DNA of 64,000 nt. It comes from Pseudooceanicola marinus (lineage in GTDB: Bacteria; Pseudomonadota; Alphaproteobacteria; Rhodobacterales; Rhodobacteraceae). Positions 50,062-58,640 of the stretch are shown here, piece by piece (the stretch's first letter is position 1; every line of letters begins with the position of its first letter). The DNA lies in NCBI RefSeq assembly GCF_002786295.1, contig NZ_PGTC01000017.1, positions 186,001 through 250,000 on the forward strand. Reading direction: 5' to 3'. The translations under genes were made by a program, and so were the position numbers. The notes under the pieces are model-generated. The model was not told the origin of the DNA. It did no database searches and saw nothing but the letters and a program-made list of their open reading frames with translations.

Positions 50062-51390
50062 TCAGGCCTGGGCGCCGCCGCCTGCACTCCGACGGGGCCG
50101 CCGGCGCTTGGCACCGCCCGGCTTGGCCCCCGGTGCGCCGCGGCCGCCGCCGGATGCACCGCGCGGCTTGCTGCTGGCGCCGCGACCGCGGCCCCGGCCA
50201 CTACCGGACTTGCCGCCCGGTTTCGGCGGCGCCACGCGGGGCGATCCCGGAGCCACGCCCGGATGCGGTTCGCCCGCGGCGACGGGGATGTCGATCTTCA
50301 TCAGCTTCTGGATCTGGCGCAGCAGATCGGCCTCTTCGGGCGCGCAGAAGGTATGCGCCTCCCCCTCGCGACCAGCGCGGGCGGTGCGACCGATCCGGTG
50401 CACGTAGTTGTCGGGCACCTCGGGCAGCTCATAGTTGATAACATGGGCCACGCCCGGGATGTCGATGCCGCGCGCCGCCACGTCGGTGGCGACCAGGATG
50501 TTGATCGACCCGTCACGGAAGGCCTTGATGGCACGGTCGCGCTGGCCCTGGCTCTTGTTGCCGTGGATCGAGGCGGCGTTATAGCCATCGGCCACCAGCC
50601 CCTTCATCAGCTTTTCCGAGCCATGCTTCGTGCGCCCGAAGACCAGCGTCAACGCGCCGGGATCACGGTCCAGGATCTCGCGCAGGCGGGATTGCTTCTC
50701 GGCCTTCTGCAGGAAGTGGACCGACTGGGTGATCTTGTCGGCGGCCTTGCCCGGGGGCGTCACCTGCACCCGCTCGGGGTTGTCCAGGTAGGCGCGCGAC
50801 AGCTCTTCCATCTGCTTCGGCATGGTGGCCGAGAACAGCATGGTCTGGCGCGGCGTGCCCAGATGAGGCGCGATGCGGCGCAGCGCGTGGATGAAGCCCA
50901 TGTCGAGCATCTGGTCCGCCTCGTCCAGCACCAGGTTGCGAGCGGTCGACAGGTCCACCGCGCGGCGGTCCATCAGGTCGATCAGACGGCCCGGCGTGGC
51001 GACCAGGATGTCACAGCCGCGTTCCAGCATGTTGATCTGGCGGTTGATCGACTGGCCGCCAACAACGGTGCGTACCTTCAGGCGGCTGCCCTCGGCATAG
51101 ATCTTCAGGTTGTCGGCGATCTGGTTCACCAGCTCGCGCGTCGGCGCCAGCACCAGCGCCTTGACGGAACGCGGCAACGGCTTGCTTTGCTGTTCCAGCA
51201 GGCGGTGCATCAGCGGCAGGCCGAAGGCCAGCGTCTTGCCGGTGCCGGTCTGCGCCAGGCCCAGCACATCGCGGCCTTCAAGGGCCAGGGGAATGGCTTT
51301 TTCTTGGATGGGGGTCGGCGCTTTCAGGCCGGCTTCGGCCAGGCGCTCGGTCAGTCCCGGCGCCAGGCCGAGATCTTCGAATTGGGTCAC
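50062..51390 (-). CDS. DEAD-box RNA helicase (RhlE type)
   Basis: A 442-residue ATP-dependent RNA helicase. In order it shows the Q motif ([15 protein letters not shown]), AQTGTGKT (about 46-53), PTRELV, VATPGR, DEAD (about 150), [25 protein letters not shown] and HRIGRTAR. The last 70 residues are Gly/Arg/Lys/Pro-rich, an RNA-binding tail. I use the GTG at 51388-51390 with AAAGGA upstream; it begins MTQFEDLG as expected for the family, while the longer open frame upstream is not coding. Such helicases act in ribosome assembly, mRNA decay and cold adaptation. Confidence 0.92.
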   Translation of the reverse strand: MTQFEDLGLAPGLTERLAEAGLKAPTPIQEKAIPLALEGRDVLGLAQTGTGKTLAFGLPLMHRLLEQQSKPLPRSVKALVLAPTRELVNQIADNLKIYAEGSRLKVRTVVGGQSINRQINMLERGCDILVATPGRLIDLMDRRAVDLSTARNLVLDEADQMLDMGFIHALRRIAPHLGTPRQTMLFSATMPKQMEELSRAYLDNPERVQVTPPGKAADKITQSVHFLQKAEKQSRLREILDRDPGALTLVFGRTKHGSEKLMKGLVADGYNAASIHGNKSQGQRDRAIKAFRDGSINILVATDVAARGIDIPGVAHVINYELPEVPDNYVHRIGRTARAGREGEAHTFCAPEEADLLRQIQKLMKIDIPVAAGEPHPGVAPGSPRVAPPKPGGKSGSGRGRGRGASSKPRGASGGGRGAPGAKPGGAKRRRPRRSAGGGAQA

Positions 51391-51823
51391 GTATGATCCT
51401 TTCACCCGCAGCGGGCGATCCCGCGCGGAAACGTTGGATCCCCGCCCGGAACGGGCGAGGCATGAGGGTGATGCGGATCCGTACATGAGCGCCTTCGCGC
51501 CTCGTGGCCCGCGTCGAGAACCCTGCGTGATGGGGAACCGGGGGAATACGGCTGATGCGCCCCTCGTTGGGCGCGGCATGCTCACGCAGCTGCGCAGCCG
51601 TGATGACCAAATGGCGGCTTCTCGGCCTTTTGTCAACTCGCTGCGGTGCGGAAAGCGCGAGACGCTCTGCCTGCCATCTCTGAAAGCATGACATTTCCCA
51701 TTTCGCAAAGGTGTAGATTAGAGCCATCTGATACCCAATCGGTATCAACGCATGCCTTCCCGATCATTGTGTTTGCATCTTTCAGCGGTCACCTTCTGCG
51801 GCGACCACGTAGGGAGGAACCTG
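51391..51823. promoter_or_regulatory. Divergent region between helicase and catA
   Basis: 433 bases. The helicase side resembles a long 5' leader with inverted repeats around 51480-51600. The catA side has an AT-richer segment (51680-51790) with the ATAC-N7-GTAT operator at 51731-51745 and GGGAGG before catA. No protein gene is seen. Confidence 0.45.
51729..51747. promoter_or_regulatory. CatM/BenM-type LysR operator (ATAC-N7-GTAT)
   Basis: The perfect inverted repeat TGATACC-CAATC-GGTATCA contains ATAC-N7-GTAT, the established recognition site of CatM/BenM-type LysR regulators. It lies 77 bases upstream of catA. The cognate regulator is probably the LysR protein coded at 55243-56166. Confidence 0.7.
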
Positions 51824-52693
51824 ATGCGTAACATCACACTCGACAACATTACCGACGCCGTCATCAAATCCATGGATGGCGACATTCCCGCGCGCAACCG
51901 CGAGATCATGCAGGCCGCGCTGAAGCATATGCACGCCTTCATGAAAGAGGTGAACCTGAGCTACGACGAGTGGCTGGGGGCGATGGAATGGATGCGCCGC
52001 GCCGGCGAGATCTCCAGCGAGGCACGCAACGAATTCATCCTGATCTCGGACATCCTGGGTGTCGAAGTGCTGGCGGACATGCTGGACAAGAAACCCACCC
52101 ATGACGAGACCATCTCGACCGTGCTGGGCCCGTTCTACCGCGAAAACCCGCCGGTTCTGCCGAAGGGCGCCTCGATCATCCAGAAGGATTTCGAAGGCCA
52201 GGAAACCGTGCGCGTGTCCGGTACCATCTACGACACCGAGGGCAACCCGGTGCCGGGCGTGACCATGGATGTCTGGGAAGATGCGCCGAACGGTCTCTAC
52301 GAACAGCAGGACCCGGATCAGCCGGACTTCAACCTGCGCGGCCGCTTCGAGACCGACGAGAACGGCCAGTACGAATTTGTCGCCATCCGTCCCGTGCCCT
52401 ATCCGATCCCCTATGATGGCGCCGCGGGCGAGCTGCTGAAGTACATGGGCCACCACCCTTGGCGCCCCGGCCACATCCACTTCATGATCTCCAAGGACGG
52501 CTACAAGGGTCTGATCTCGCAGATCTACGACAGCGAGACCGAGTATCTGGACAACGACAGCGTCTTCGCCGTGAAGGAAGACCTGATCGGCAAGCTGGAG
52601 AAGGCCCCCGAGGGCGCCGACACCGACCTGGTGATGACCTTCGACTTCAAGATCCGCTCGAACGCGCTGGTCGACAGCGTCGCCGCCGAGTGA
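51824..52693 (+). CDS. catA: Intradiol ring-cleavage dioxygenase (catechol/hydroxyquinol 1,2-dioxygenase)
   Basis: A 289-residue non-heme Fe(III) dioxygenase that cuts catechol-type rings between the hydroxyls. An N-terminal helical dimer domain (about 1-95) is followed by LGPFYRENPPV and the catalytic barrel. The Tyr ligands fall in APNGLYEQQD and RPVPYPIPYDG, and the two His in HPWRPGHIHFMI (about 210-222). The HPWRPGHIHFM and TEYLDNDSVF segments resemble hydroxyquinol-type enzymes more than classical CatA, but the adjacent muconate cycloisomerase gene favours catechol. The catA symbol is therefore provisional. Preceded by GGGAGG. Confidence 0.88.
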   Translation: MRNITLDNITDAVIKSMDGDIPARNREIMQAALKHMHAFMKEVNLSYDEWLGAMEWMRRAGEISSEARNEFILISDILGVEVLADMLDKKPTHDETISTVLGPFYRENPPVLPKGASIIQKDFEGQETVRVSGTIYDTEGNPVPGVTMDVWEDAPNGLYEQQDPDQPDFNLRGRFETDENGQYEFVAIRPVPYPIPYDGAAGELLKYMGHHPWRPGHIHFMISKDGYKGLISQIYDSETEYLDNDSVFAVKEDLIGKLEKAPEGADTDLVMTFDFKIRSNALVDSVAAE

Positions 52694-52700
52694 GCCCTTT

Positions 52701-52765
52701 CGGGCAGGCGTCTCCCCTTCGCCTGCCCGTCCTGTCGCCGCGCCCCCTTTGGCGCGGCGTCTTTT
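52701..52765 (+). terminator. Two consecutive terminator hairpins between catA and catB
   Basis: CGGGCAGGCG/CGCCTGCCCG (52701-52710 with 52720-52729) is a perfect 10-bp stem. CGCCGCGCC/GGCGCGGCG (52736-52744 with 52751-52759) follows and is trailed by TCTTTTT. The second is a standard rho-independent terminator inside what otherwise looks like one operon. Confidence 0.85.
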
Positions 52766-52800
52766 TCTGATTTCCCCGATTTTTCGAGCCCGGAGCCGCC

Positions 52801-53982
52801 ATGAACAGCCCCCGCATCGCCGCCCCCGATCCCGCCGCCGCAGCCCCCGGCGACCTGATGCAGGCCACGGCCCTGCGCCGGATCAACGCGCGGATCATCG
52901 AGGCGCCGACGCGGCGCAAGCACAAGCTGTCCAACACCTCCGTCGCCCATCAGGGCTATATCTTCGTCGAGGTGGAGCTGGAAAACGGCGTGACCGGCCA
53001 TGGCGAGGGCTCGACCCTGGGCGGCCCCCGCTGGGCGGAGGAAAGCACCGAGGCGATGAAGGCCAATATCGATGCCTATCTCGCCCCGGCCCTGCTGGGC
53101 CATCCCGCCTGCAACCTGGAACAGGCCGCCACGCTGATGGCCCGGGCCTGCAAGCGCAACTACGCCGCCAAGTCCGCCATCGACATGGCCCTGCTGGATG
53201 CCACCGGCAAGACTCTCGGCCTGCCCGCCCATGTCCTGCTGGGCGGCGCCCGCGCCACCTCCTTCTCGGCGATCTGGGCGCTGGCCTCGGGCGATGCAGG
53301 TCAAGAGGTCGAAGAGGCCAAGGGCATGATCGAGAAGGGCTGGTTCAACCGCTTCAAGATCAAGCTGGGCTTTGCCGACCCCGCGACGGACCTGAACCGC
53401 CTCGCGGCCCTGCAAAAGGCCCTGCCCGCTGGCACCGACATCATCGCCGACGTGAACCAGGGCTGGTCCGAGGGCGATTTCATCCGCTACCTGCCGCGCC
53501 TGGTGGATCTGGGCGTCAGCCTGGTGGAACAGCCCCTGCCCGCCGACCAGATGGCCGGCATGGCCCGTGCCGCCGACCGCTCTCCCATCCCGATCATGAT
53601 GGACGAGGGCGTCTTCACCCCCGCCGAGGCCTTCGATGGCTGCACCCGCGCCGCCGGTTCCGTCCTGTCGCTGAAACTGTGCAAGCACGGCGGCGTCCAT
53701 GCCCTGAAACAAGTCGCGGGCATCGCGAATGCGGCGGGCGTGCAACTCTATGGCGGCTGCCTGCTGGAAAGCTCCATCGGGGCGGCGGCGCATCTGCAGG
53801 TCTTCGCCACCCTGCCCAAGCTGCACTGGGGGACCGAGCATTTCGGTCCCAAGATCCTGATCGAGGATCTGGTGACCGACGGCCTGCGCTACGAGGATTA
53901 CCGCGTGCACCTGCCCGAGGGCCCCGGCCTCGGCATCACCCCCGACCCCGAGCGCATCGAGCGTTACGCCCGCAAAGACTGA
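52801..53982 (+). CDS. catB: Muconate cycloisomerase (enolase superfamily)
   Basis: A 393-residue TIM-barrel enzyme of the mandelate racemase/muconate lactonizing group. The catalytic KxK motif is visible as FKIKLG (about 182-187), metal ligands as Asp in IIADVNQGW (about 217) and Glu in LVEQPLP (about 244), and the second-half base as Lys in SLKLCKHGG (about 295). The C-terminal GGCLLESSIGAAAHLQVF completes the site. It would convert cis,cis-muconate to muconolactone after CatA. GGAG precedes the ATG. It is followed 11 bases later by the SCP2-like gene. Confidence 0.9.
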   Translation: MNSPRIAAPDPAAAAPGDLMQATALRRINARIIEAPTRRKHKLSNTSVAHQGYIFVEVELENGVTGHGEGSTLGGPRWAEESTEAMKANIDAYLAPALLGHPACNLEQAATLMARACKRNYAAKSAIDMALLDATGKTLGLPAHVLLGGARATSFSAIWALASGDAGQEVEEAKGMIEKGWFNRFKIKLGFADPATDLNRLAALQKALPAGTDIIADVNQGWSEGDFIRYLPRLVDLGVSLVEQPLPADQMAGMARAADRSPIPIMMDEGVFTPAEAFDGCTRAAGSVLSLKLCKHGGVHALKQVAGIANAAGVQLYGGCLLESSIGAAAHLQVFATLPKLHWGTEHFGPKILIEDLVTDGLRYEDYRVHLPEGPGLGITPDPERIERYARKD

Positions 53983-53993
53983 AGGGATATCCG

Positions 53994-54383
53994 ATGACCA
54001 CCACCCTTGCTGCCCGTTTCACGGAGATGGGGCAGATGCTGGCCGCGAAACCGCATCTGCTGCGCCTCGGCGCGCTCTTCTCCGAGACCGTCCTGATCGA
54101 GGTCGACGGCAACGAATACTACCTGACCTTCCATCGCGGTCAGCTGGAGCGCGTCACCGAAGGCCCCAGCCGTCAGACGCCCTGGCGCTTTGCCCTGCGC
54201 GTCGACGGCGAGGCGCTGGCGAAGTTCTGGGAGCCGGTCCCCGAGCCCTGCTTCCACGACATCTTCGGCTTCGTCAAAACCGGGCGCGGCCGCATTGACG
54301 GCGACATCCTCGCCCTGGTGAAGAACCTACGGTTCTTCAAGGAATTCATGGCCCTGGGCCGCAGCCAGGAGGTTTCCGCATGA
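53994..54383 (+). CDS. SCP2-like small protein in the catechol operon
   Basis: A 129-residue soluble protein with a mixed alpha/beta pattern (ETVLIEVDGNEYYLTFHRGQLERVTEG, then FALRVDGEALAKFWE and GRIDGDILALVKNLRFFKEF) resembling SCP2 sterol-carrier domains, which bind hydrophobic ligands. It occupies the position where catC (muconolactone isomerase, about 95 residues) normally sits between catB and the lactone hydrolase, but shows no CatC similarity that I can see. Its stop overlaps the next start (ATGA). A role in binding or isomerising the lactone is conceivable but unproven. Confidence 0.7.
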   Translation: MTTTLAARFTEMGQMLAAKPHLLRLGALFSETVLIEVDGNEYYLTFHRGQLERVTEGPSRQTPWRFALRVDGEALAKFWEPVPEPCFHDIFGFVKTGRGRIDGDILALVKNLRFFKEFMALGRSQEVSA

Positions 54384-55222
54384 GCGTCGCATATGAGCCC
54401 ATCACCGGCCGTTACCTGACCATCGAGGTCGCAGGCCGCCCGGTCCGCATCTACATCGAGGAAGCCGGTCAGGGTCAGCCCGTGATCTGCTTCCATACCG
54501 CAGGCGCCGACAACCGCCAGTGGCGCCACATCATGAACGACGCGGAACTGACCGCGAACCACCGCTTCATCGCTCCCGACTTGCCCTGGCACGGCAAGTC
54601 CCTGCCGCCCGAAGGGTTCCAGGAAGAGGAATACCTGCTGACCACCGAGGTCTACGTGGAAACCGTGCTGAAGCTGGTCGAGGCGCTGGAGCTGGAAAAC
54701 CCGATCTACGCTGGCTGTTCCATGGGCGGGCGCATCGCGCTGCAACTGGCGCTGCACACCCCCGAGCCTTTCAAGGGCTTCATCGCCATCGAGGCCAGCG
54801 ACTTCCAGCCCGCCTGGTACGACATCGACTGGTTCCACCGCCCCGATGCCCATGGCGGCGAGATGGGCGCGGCCCTGGTCAGCGCCAATATCGCGCCCCA
54901 GGGGCCTGCGGCGGATCGCTGGGCGACCCAGTGGATGTTCATGCAATCGGGCCCGGGCGTCTTTCGGGGCGATCTGAACTTCTACACCCGCGACGACAGC
55001 CTGGTGGGCAAGTTGGGCGGCATCGACACCGCGAAAACGCCCGTGCACATCATGGTCGGCACCTACGACATGACCTGCACGCCCGAGGATGCCCGGCGCA
55101 CCGCCGAACAGATCCCCGGCGCTACGCTTGCCGTGATGGAAGAGATCGGGCATTTTCCGATGAGTGAAAACCCGGCCACCTTCCGTCCGCATTTCGTCGA
55201 GGCTCTCGCGAAGATGGGCTGA
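54380..55222 (+). CDS. Alpha/beta hydrolase, probable enol-lactone-type hydrolase
   Basis: A 280-residue alpha/beta hydrolase. The oxyanion region is ICFHTAGADNRQWRH (about 37-51), the nucleophile Ser is in GCSMGGRIAL (about 115), the acid is in MVGTYDMTCTPED and the His in EEIGHFPMSENP (about 258). It is coupled to the SCP2-like gene and follows catB, so it probably hydrolyses the lactone made in the ortho-cleavage pathway (the CatD/PcaD step). An ester or amide substrate further upstream in the pathway is an alternative. Confidence 0.8.
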   Translation: MSVAYEPITGRYLTIEVAGRPVRIYIEEAGQGQPVICFHTAGADNRQWRHIMNDAELTANHRFIAPDLPWHGKSLPPEGFQEEEYLLTTEVYVETVLKLVEALELENPIYAGCSMGGRIALQLALHTPEPFKGFIAIEASDFQPAWYDIDWFHRPDAHGGEMGAALVSANIAPQGPAADRWATQWMFMQSGPGVFRGDLNFYTRDDSLVGKLGGIDTAKTPVHIMVGTYDMTCTPEDARRTAEQIPGATLAVMEEIGHFPMSENPATFRPHFVEALAKMG

Positions 55223-55242
55223 GGCGGCGAAAGCGGCTGCTC

Positions 55243-56166
55243 TTGGACTTCAAACGCCTGAAATACTTTATCGCCGTGGCCGAAGAATTGCACTTCGGCC
55301 GCGCCGCCGCGCGCCTGGAGATGGCGCAGCCGCCGCTGTCGCGCCAGATCGCGGCGCTGGAGGACCAGCTGGGGGTGAAGCTGTTCGACCGGGCGCGCAA
55401 CCAGGTGCGCCTGACGGACGCGGGCGCGGTGCTGCTCGATCGTGCGCGGGAGATCCTGGCGGACCTCGACAGCGCCTACCGCGAAACCCGCCAGGTCGGC
55501 CAGGGGCGCGCTGGCCGGCTGCGCATCGCCTTCGTCGGCTCCGCCACCCACGGGCCACTGCCGACGTTCATAAAATCCTACCGGTCGCATTACCCGGAGG
55601 TGGACCTGTCGCTGTCGTCGATGAACAACGCCGAGCTGGAACGCTCGCTGATCCAGCGCGACATCGACATCGCCGTGGCGCGCCCCCGCCTGAAAGGGGA
55701 TGAGTTCCGCTCCGCCCTGCTGATCCACGAGCCGCTGATCCTCGCCCTGCCCGACAGTTCCGAGGCGGCGCGCAAGACGGGAAAGCTGCAGCTGTCGGAC
55801 GTGGCGGGCGAGACCTTCGTCCTCTACCCGCGCCGCCCGCGCCCCTCCTTCGCCGATCATATCCTGCAGACCTGCGCCGATGCGGGGTTCGTGCCCGCCG
55901 AACAGGTCTTCGCCCAGGACTACCAGACCGCGATTTCTCTGGTGGCCGTGGGCGTGGGCGTGGCCATGGTGCCGCGCTCCGTCTCCTTCTCGGCCCGCTC
56001 CGGCGTCACCTATCGCGATTACGAGGGCAACAATCCCGGCACCTCTCTGACGGTGCAGGCGCGGCTGGACAACCGCAAGCCGCAGGTGACCAACTTCTTC
56101 ACCCTTCTGGCGCAATTCACCCGCAAGGCCCGCCTGCCCGAGGCCCCGAAGCCGCCACAGGCCTGA
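55243..56166 (+). CDS. LysR-family regulator of the catechol operon (CatM/BenM type)
   Basis: A 307-residue LysR protein beginning at TTG 55243 (MDFKRLKYFIAVAEELHFGRAAARLEMAQPPLSRQIAALE in outline), a start typical of the CatM/BenM/CatR branch with the HFGRAA and AQPPLSRQI helices. The effector domain follows from about residue 90. It lies 20 bases after the hydrolase gene in the same direction. The ATAC-N7-GTAT site upstream of catA is the expected target, with muconate as the likely co-inducer. Confidence 0.88.
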   Translation: MDFKRLKYFIAVAEELHFGRAAARLEMAQPPLSRQIAALEDQLGVKLFDRARNQVRLTDAGAVLLDRAREILADLDSAYRETRQVGQGRAGRLRIAFVGSATHGPLPTFIKSYRSHYPEVDLSLSSMNNAELERSLIQRDIDIAVARPRLKGDEFRSALLIHEPLILALPDSSEAARKTGKLQLSDVAGETFVLYPRRPRPSFADHILQTCADAGFVPAEQVFAQDYQTAISLVAVGVGVAMVPRSVSFSARSGVTYRDYEGNNPGTSLTVQARLDNRKPQVTNFFTLLAQFTRKARLPEAPKPPQA

Positions 56167-56199
56167 CCCATCAGGCTACCCTGTTCGTCAGCCCCTGGG

Positions 56200-57243
56200 T
56201 CAGGGCACCTGCGCACGCCGGAAGGCATCGCTCCAGCGCGTCAGGAGCTGGGCGCGGCGATTGCGATCCAGCGCCACCAGAAGCGCGGGCGTCAGCGGGA
56301 TCGACCGGCGCGCCGAGGGCGCCAGCCCGGTTTCCGGGGCCGCCATGTCCGCGACCAGCCCCGCCGTGGCCAACATGGCCTGCGCCTCGGGCGTCAGCAG
56401 GAATTCCAGCAACCGCCCCGAGGCCTCGGCCCGGTCTGCGCCCTTCGGGATCATGTAGCCACGCGACAGGACCAGCGTGTAATCCTCGGGCAGGATGGTG
56501 CCCACCTCGTCGCCGGCCGCCGTGGCCACGTAGGAGCCCAGCACGTTGTAGGCGATCAGGTAGCGCCCCTCGGCCACGCCGCCGATGATCTCCGCCGAAC
56601 AGCAGGTGGCGACGGCGCCGACACGGGCGAAAGCCTCCAGCATGGAACCGAAGGTCGTGGCCTCCAGACTGTCGGCATAGGCGAAGAGGAAGCCCAGGCC
56701 GGACTCGGCAATGTCGTAGGTGGCGATGCGGCCCCGGTAGCGGTCCGGCTCGGCCCGCAGGGCGTCCAGCAGGGCGAAACGGCTGCGCGGCACCTCATCA
56801 CCCGCCAGAAGCCGGGTGTTGTAGACGATCACCGCCGGCTCCATCGTCACGCCCCAGAGCTCGTCCCGCCAGCGCCGCGTCTCTGGCAGCGCCTCGGTCG
56901 CCGGCGAGCGGTAGGCCGTGGCGCAGGCGGCGTTCACCAGCCAGACCATCTGTTGCACGGCGGAGGAGAAGACCGCATCGGCCACCGCCCCCCCACCCCG
57001 GCAATCGTCGCGGGAGCGGTCGAACAGAGCGTTGGATCCCCATTGTTCATAGGTCACCGTTAGCTCCGGATTGCGCTCCGCAAAGCGGGCGATGACCGGC
57101 TCCAGAATGGCGATGTCGGTGGTGGAGCGCAGCAGGAAGGGCGTGTCTCCGCTTCCGTAACGCGCCGTCGCCTCCTGCGCGGCAAGCGGCGCGGGCAGGA
57201 CCGACAGGAAGGTCAGGGCAAGAGCGGAAAGACGGGCGATCAT
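56200..57243 (-). CDS. Periplasmic substrate-binding protein coupled to TctDE
   Basis: A 347-residue secreted protein of the iron/thiamine-type binding-protein fold (SBP_bac family). The signal peptide ends PAPLAAQ (about 22). Mature features are TTDIAILEPVIARFAERNPELTVTYEQWGSNALFDR, DAVFSSAVQQMVWLVN and GYMIPKGADRAEASGRLLEFLLTPEAQAML. Its ATG overlaps the stop of the sensor kinase gene (ATGA), and no permease gene is adjacent. It is therefore more likely an accessory sensor that presents a ligand to the kinase than part of an ABC importer. That role is inferred from position. Confidence 0.8.
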   Translation of the reverse strand: MIARLSALALTFLSVLPAPLAAQEATARYGSGDTPFLLRSTTDIAILEPVIARFAERNPELTVTYEQWGSNALFDRSRDDCRGGGAVADAVFSSAVQQMVWLVNAACATAYRSPATEALPETRRWRDELWGVTMEPAVIVYNTRLLAGDEVPRSRFALLDALRAEPDRYRGRIATYDIAESGLGFLFAYADSLEATTFGSMLEAFARVGAVATCCSAEIIGGVAEGRYLIAYNVLGSYVATAAGDEVGTILPEDYTLVLSRGYMIPKGADRAEASGRLLEFLLTPEAQAMLATAGLVADMAAPETGLAPSARRSIPLTPALLVALDRNRRAQLLTRWSDAFRRAQVP

Positions 57244-58640
57244 GAAGCCTCCTCCGTGGGGGCGGCGGGCAGGTCCAGCGTGGCGCGGAAACCGCGATCG
57301 GTCTGCCCCAGATCGACGCGGCCGCCGAAGGCCTCGGCCACTGCCGTCACGATGGAAAAGCCGATACCGGTGCTGCGCTCGCCGCTGCCCGACGAGCGGT
57401 TGAACCGCGCCCCCAGTTTCGCCACCACCTCCGGTGCGGGACCGGGACCCGCATCCTCGACCCAGAGCTGGGCACGGGCGCCTCGTCCCGCCACGCCCAT
57501 GGTCACCGGTGCCTGCCCATGAGCCAAGGCATTGGCCAGCATGTTGCGCGCCGCCTCCCCCAGCGAGAAGGCATCGGCCATGACCATGACCGGATCCTCT
57601 CCGATCTCCAGCCGCAGGCCGGCGCCGGGCGACAGGGTGGCGTGGTCGTCCTCCTCGAAGATCTCCAGCGCCACCTCGCGCAGATCCACGGCGACGCGCG
57701 GCAGGCTGTCGGTGCGATGCACCACCAGCGCATGGCTGAGAAGCTGGTCCAGCAGTCGGCCCAGCGACCGCGTGCGGGTCAGCAGCCGGTCCAGCGCGCG
57801 CATCCGGGCGGCGCCGTCGCCCTCGGCGCGCGCCGTTTCGGCCTGCACCCGGATTGCCGCGACCGGCGTGCGCAGCTGGTGCGCGCTGTCGGCGATCAGG
57901 TTGCGCATCGCCGCGAACTGCCCCTCCAGCCGGCCCATGAACCGGTTCATGGACCCCACCATCACCTGCAATTCCGACGGCAGACCGGCGACAGGCATCG
58001 GCGTCAGGTCGTGCGGGTCCCGCTCTGCCAAATCCTCCGACAGCGCCTCCAGCGGGCGCAGGGCGCGGCGCAGGACCAGGGCCGCGATCCCCATCAGGAC
58101 CAGCCCCGCCAGCGCCATGGGCAAAAGCGCGTCCAGCATCAGCTCGGTCGTCATCGCCTTGCGGGCGCGCAGCGTCTGGCCCACCGTCACCTCCACCGGG
58201 CCGGAAAAGTCGCGCTCGACGAAGCGCCGGGTCAGGCGGACGAAACGCGCGGGTTCGCCGTGCAGGCTGGCCTCGAAATAGCTGACCCCGGGTTCACCGG
58301 CTTCCGGCACCGCCACCGGCGCACGGGCGTCGAGGCCGGTCACCAGCTTTCCGCCCGGGCCGTGCACGGCATAGTAGATCCGGTCATCCGGGGCCTGCGC
58401 CAGCAGCTGGAAGGCGGACACCGGCAGATCGACGAAGGGCGCCCCGTCCTGCACGCGGATCGCCTCGGCGATGTCGCGGGCGGCGCCCAGCAGAATCCGG
58501 TCGTAGGATTGCCGGGCCGCCTGCTGACCATTCCACCAGATCGAGCCCGTCACCAGCACGCCGCCCAGCAGGAGGATCACCAGCACCGCCCCCAGCACGC
58601 GGGAGGCCAGGCTGCGCGGCGGGGCCAGCAGGTCAGCCAT
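57240..58640 (-). CDS. tctE: Sensor histidine kinase (TctE type)
   Basis: A 466-residue membrane kinase. It has an N-terminal helix (about 12-32), a periplasmic 2CSK_N sensor domain, a second helix (about 165-185) and a HAMP-like linker. The dimerisation segment is FAAMRNLIADSAHQLRTPVAAI with phospho-acceptor His about 246, and the ATPase domain has NMLANALAHG (N box), DAGPGP and GIGFSIVTAVAEAFGG. I use the ATG at 58638-58640, which overlaps the response-regulator stop by 8 bases. With TctD it controls tripartite tricarboxylate uptake genes, here the divergent tctCBA. Confidence 0.88.
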   Translation of the reverse strand: MADLLAPPRSLASRVLGAVLVILLLGGVLVTGSIWWNGQQAARQSYDRILLGAARDIAEAIRVQDGAPFVDLPVSAFQLLAQAPDDRIYYAVHGPGGKLVTGLDARAPVAVPEAGEPGVSYFEASLHGEPARFVRLTRRFVERDFSGPVEVTVGQTLRARKAMTTELMLDALLPMALAGLVLMGIAALVLRRALRPLEALSEDLAERDPHDLTPMPVAGLPSELQVMVGSMNRFMGRLEGQFAAMRNLIADSAHQLRTPVAAIRVQAETARAEGDGAARMRALDRLLTRTRSLGRLLDQLLSHALVVHRTDSLPRVAVDLREVALEIFEEDDHATLSPGAGLRLEIGEDPVMVMADAFSLGEAARNMLANALAHGQAPVTMGVAGRGARAQLWVEDAGPGPAPEVVAKLGARFNRSSGSGERSTGIGFSIVTAVAEAFGGRVDLGQTDRGFRATLDLPAAPTEEAS

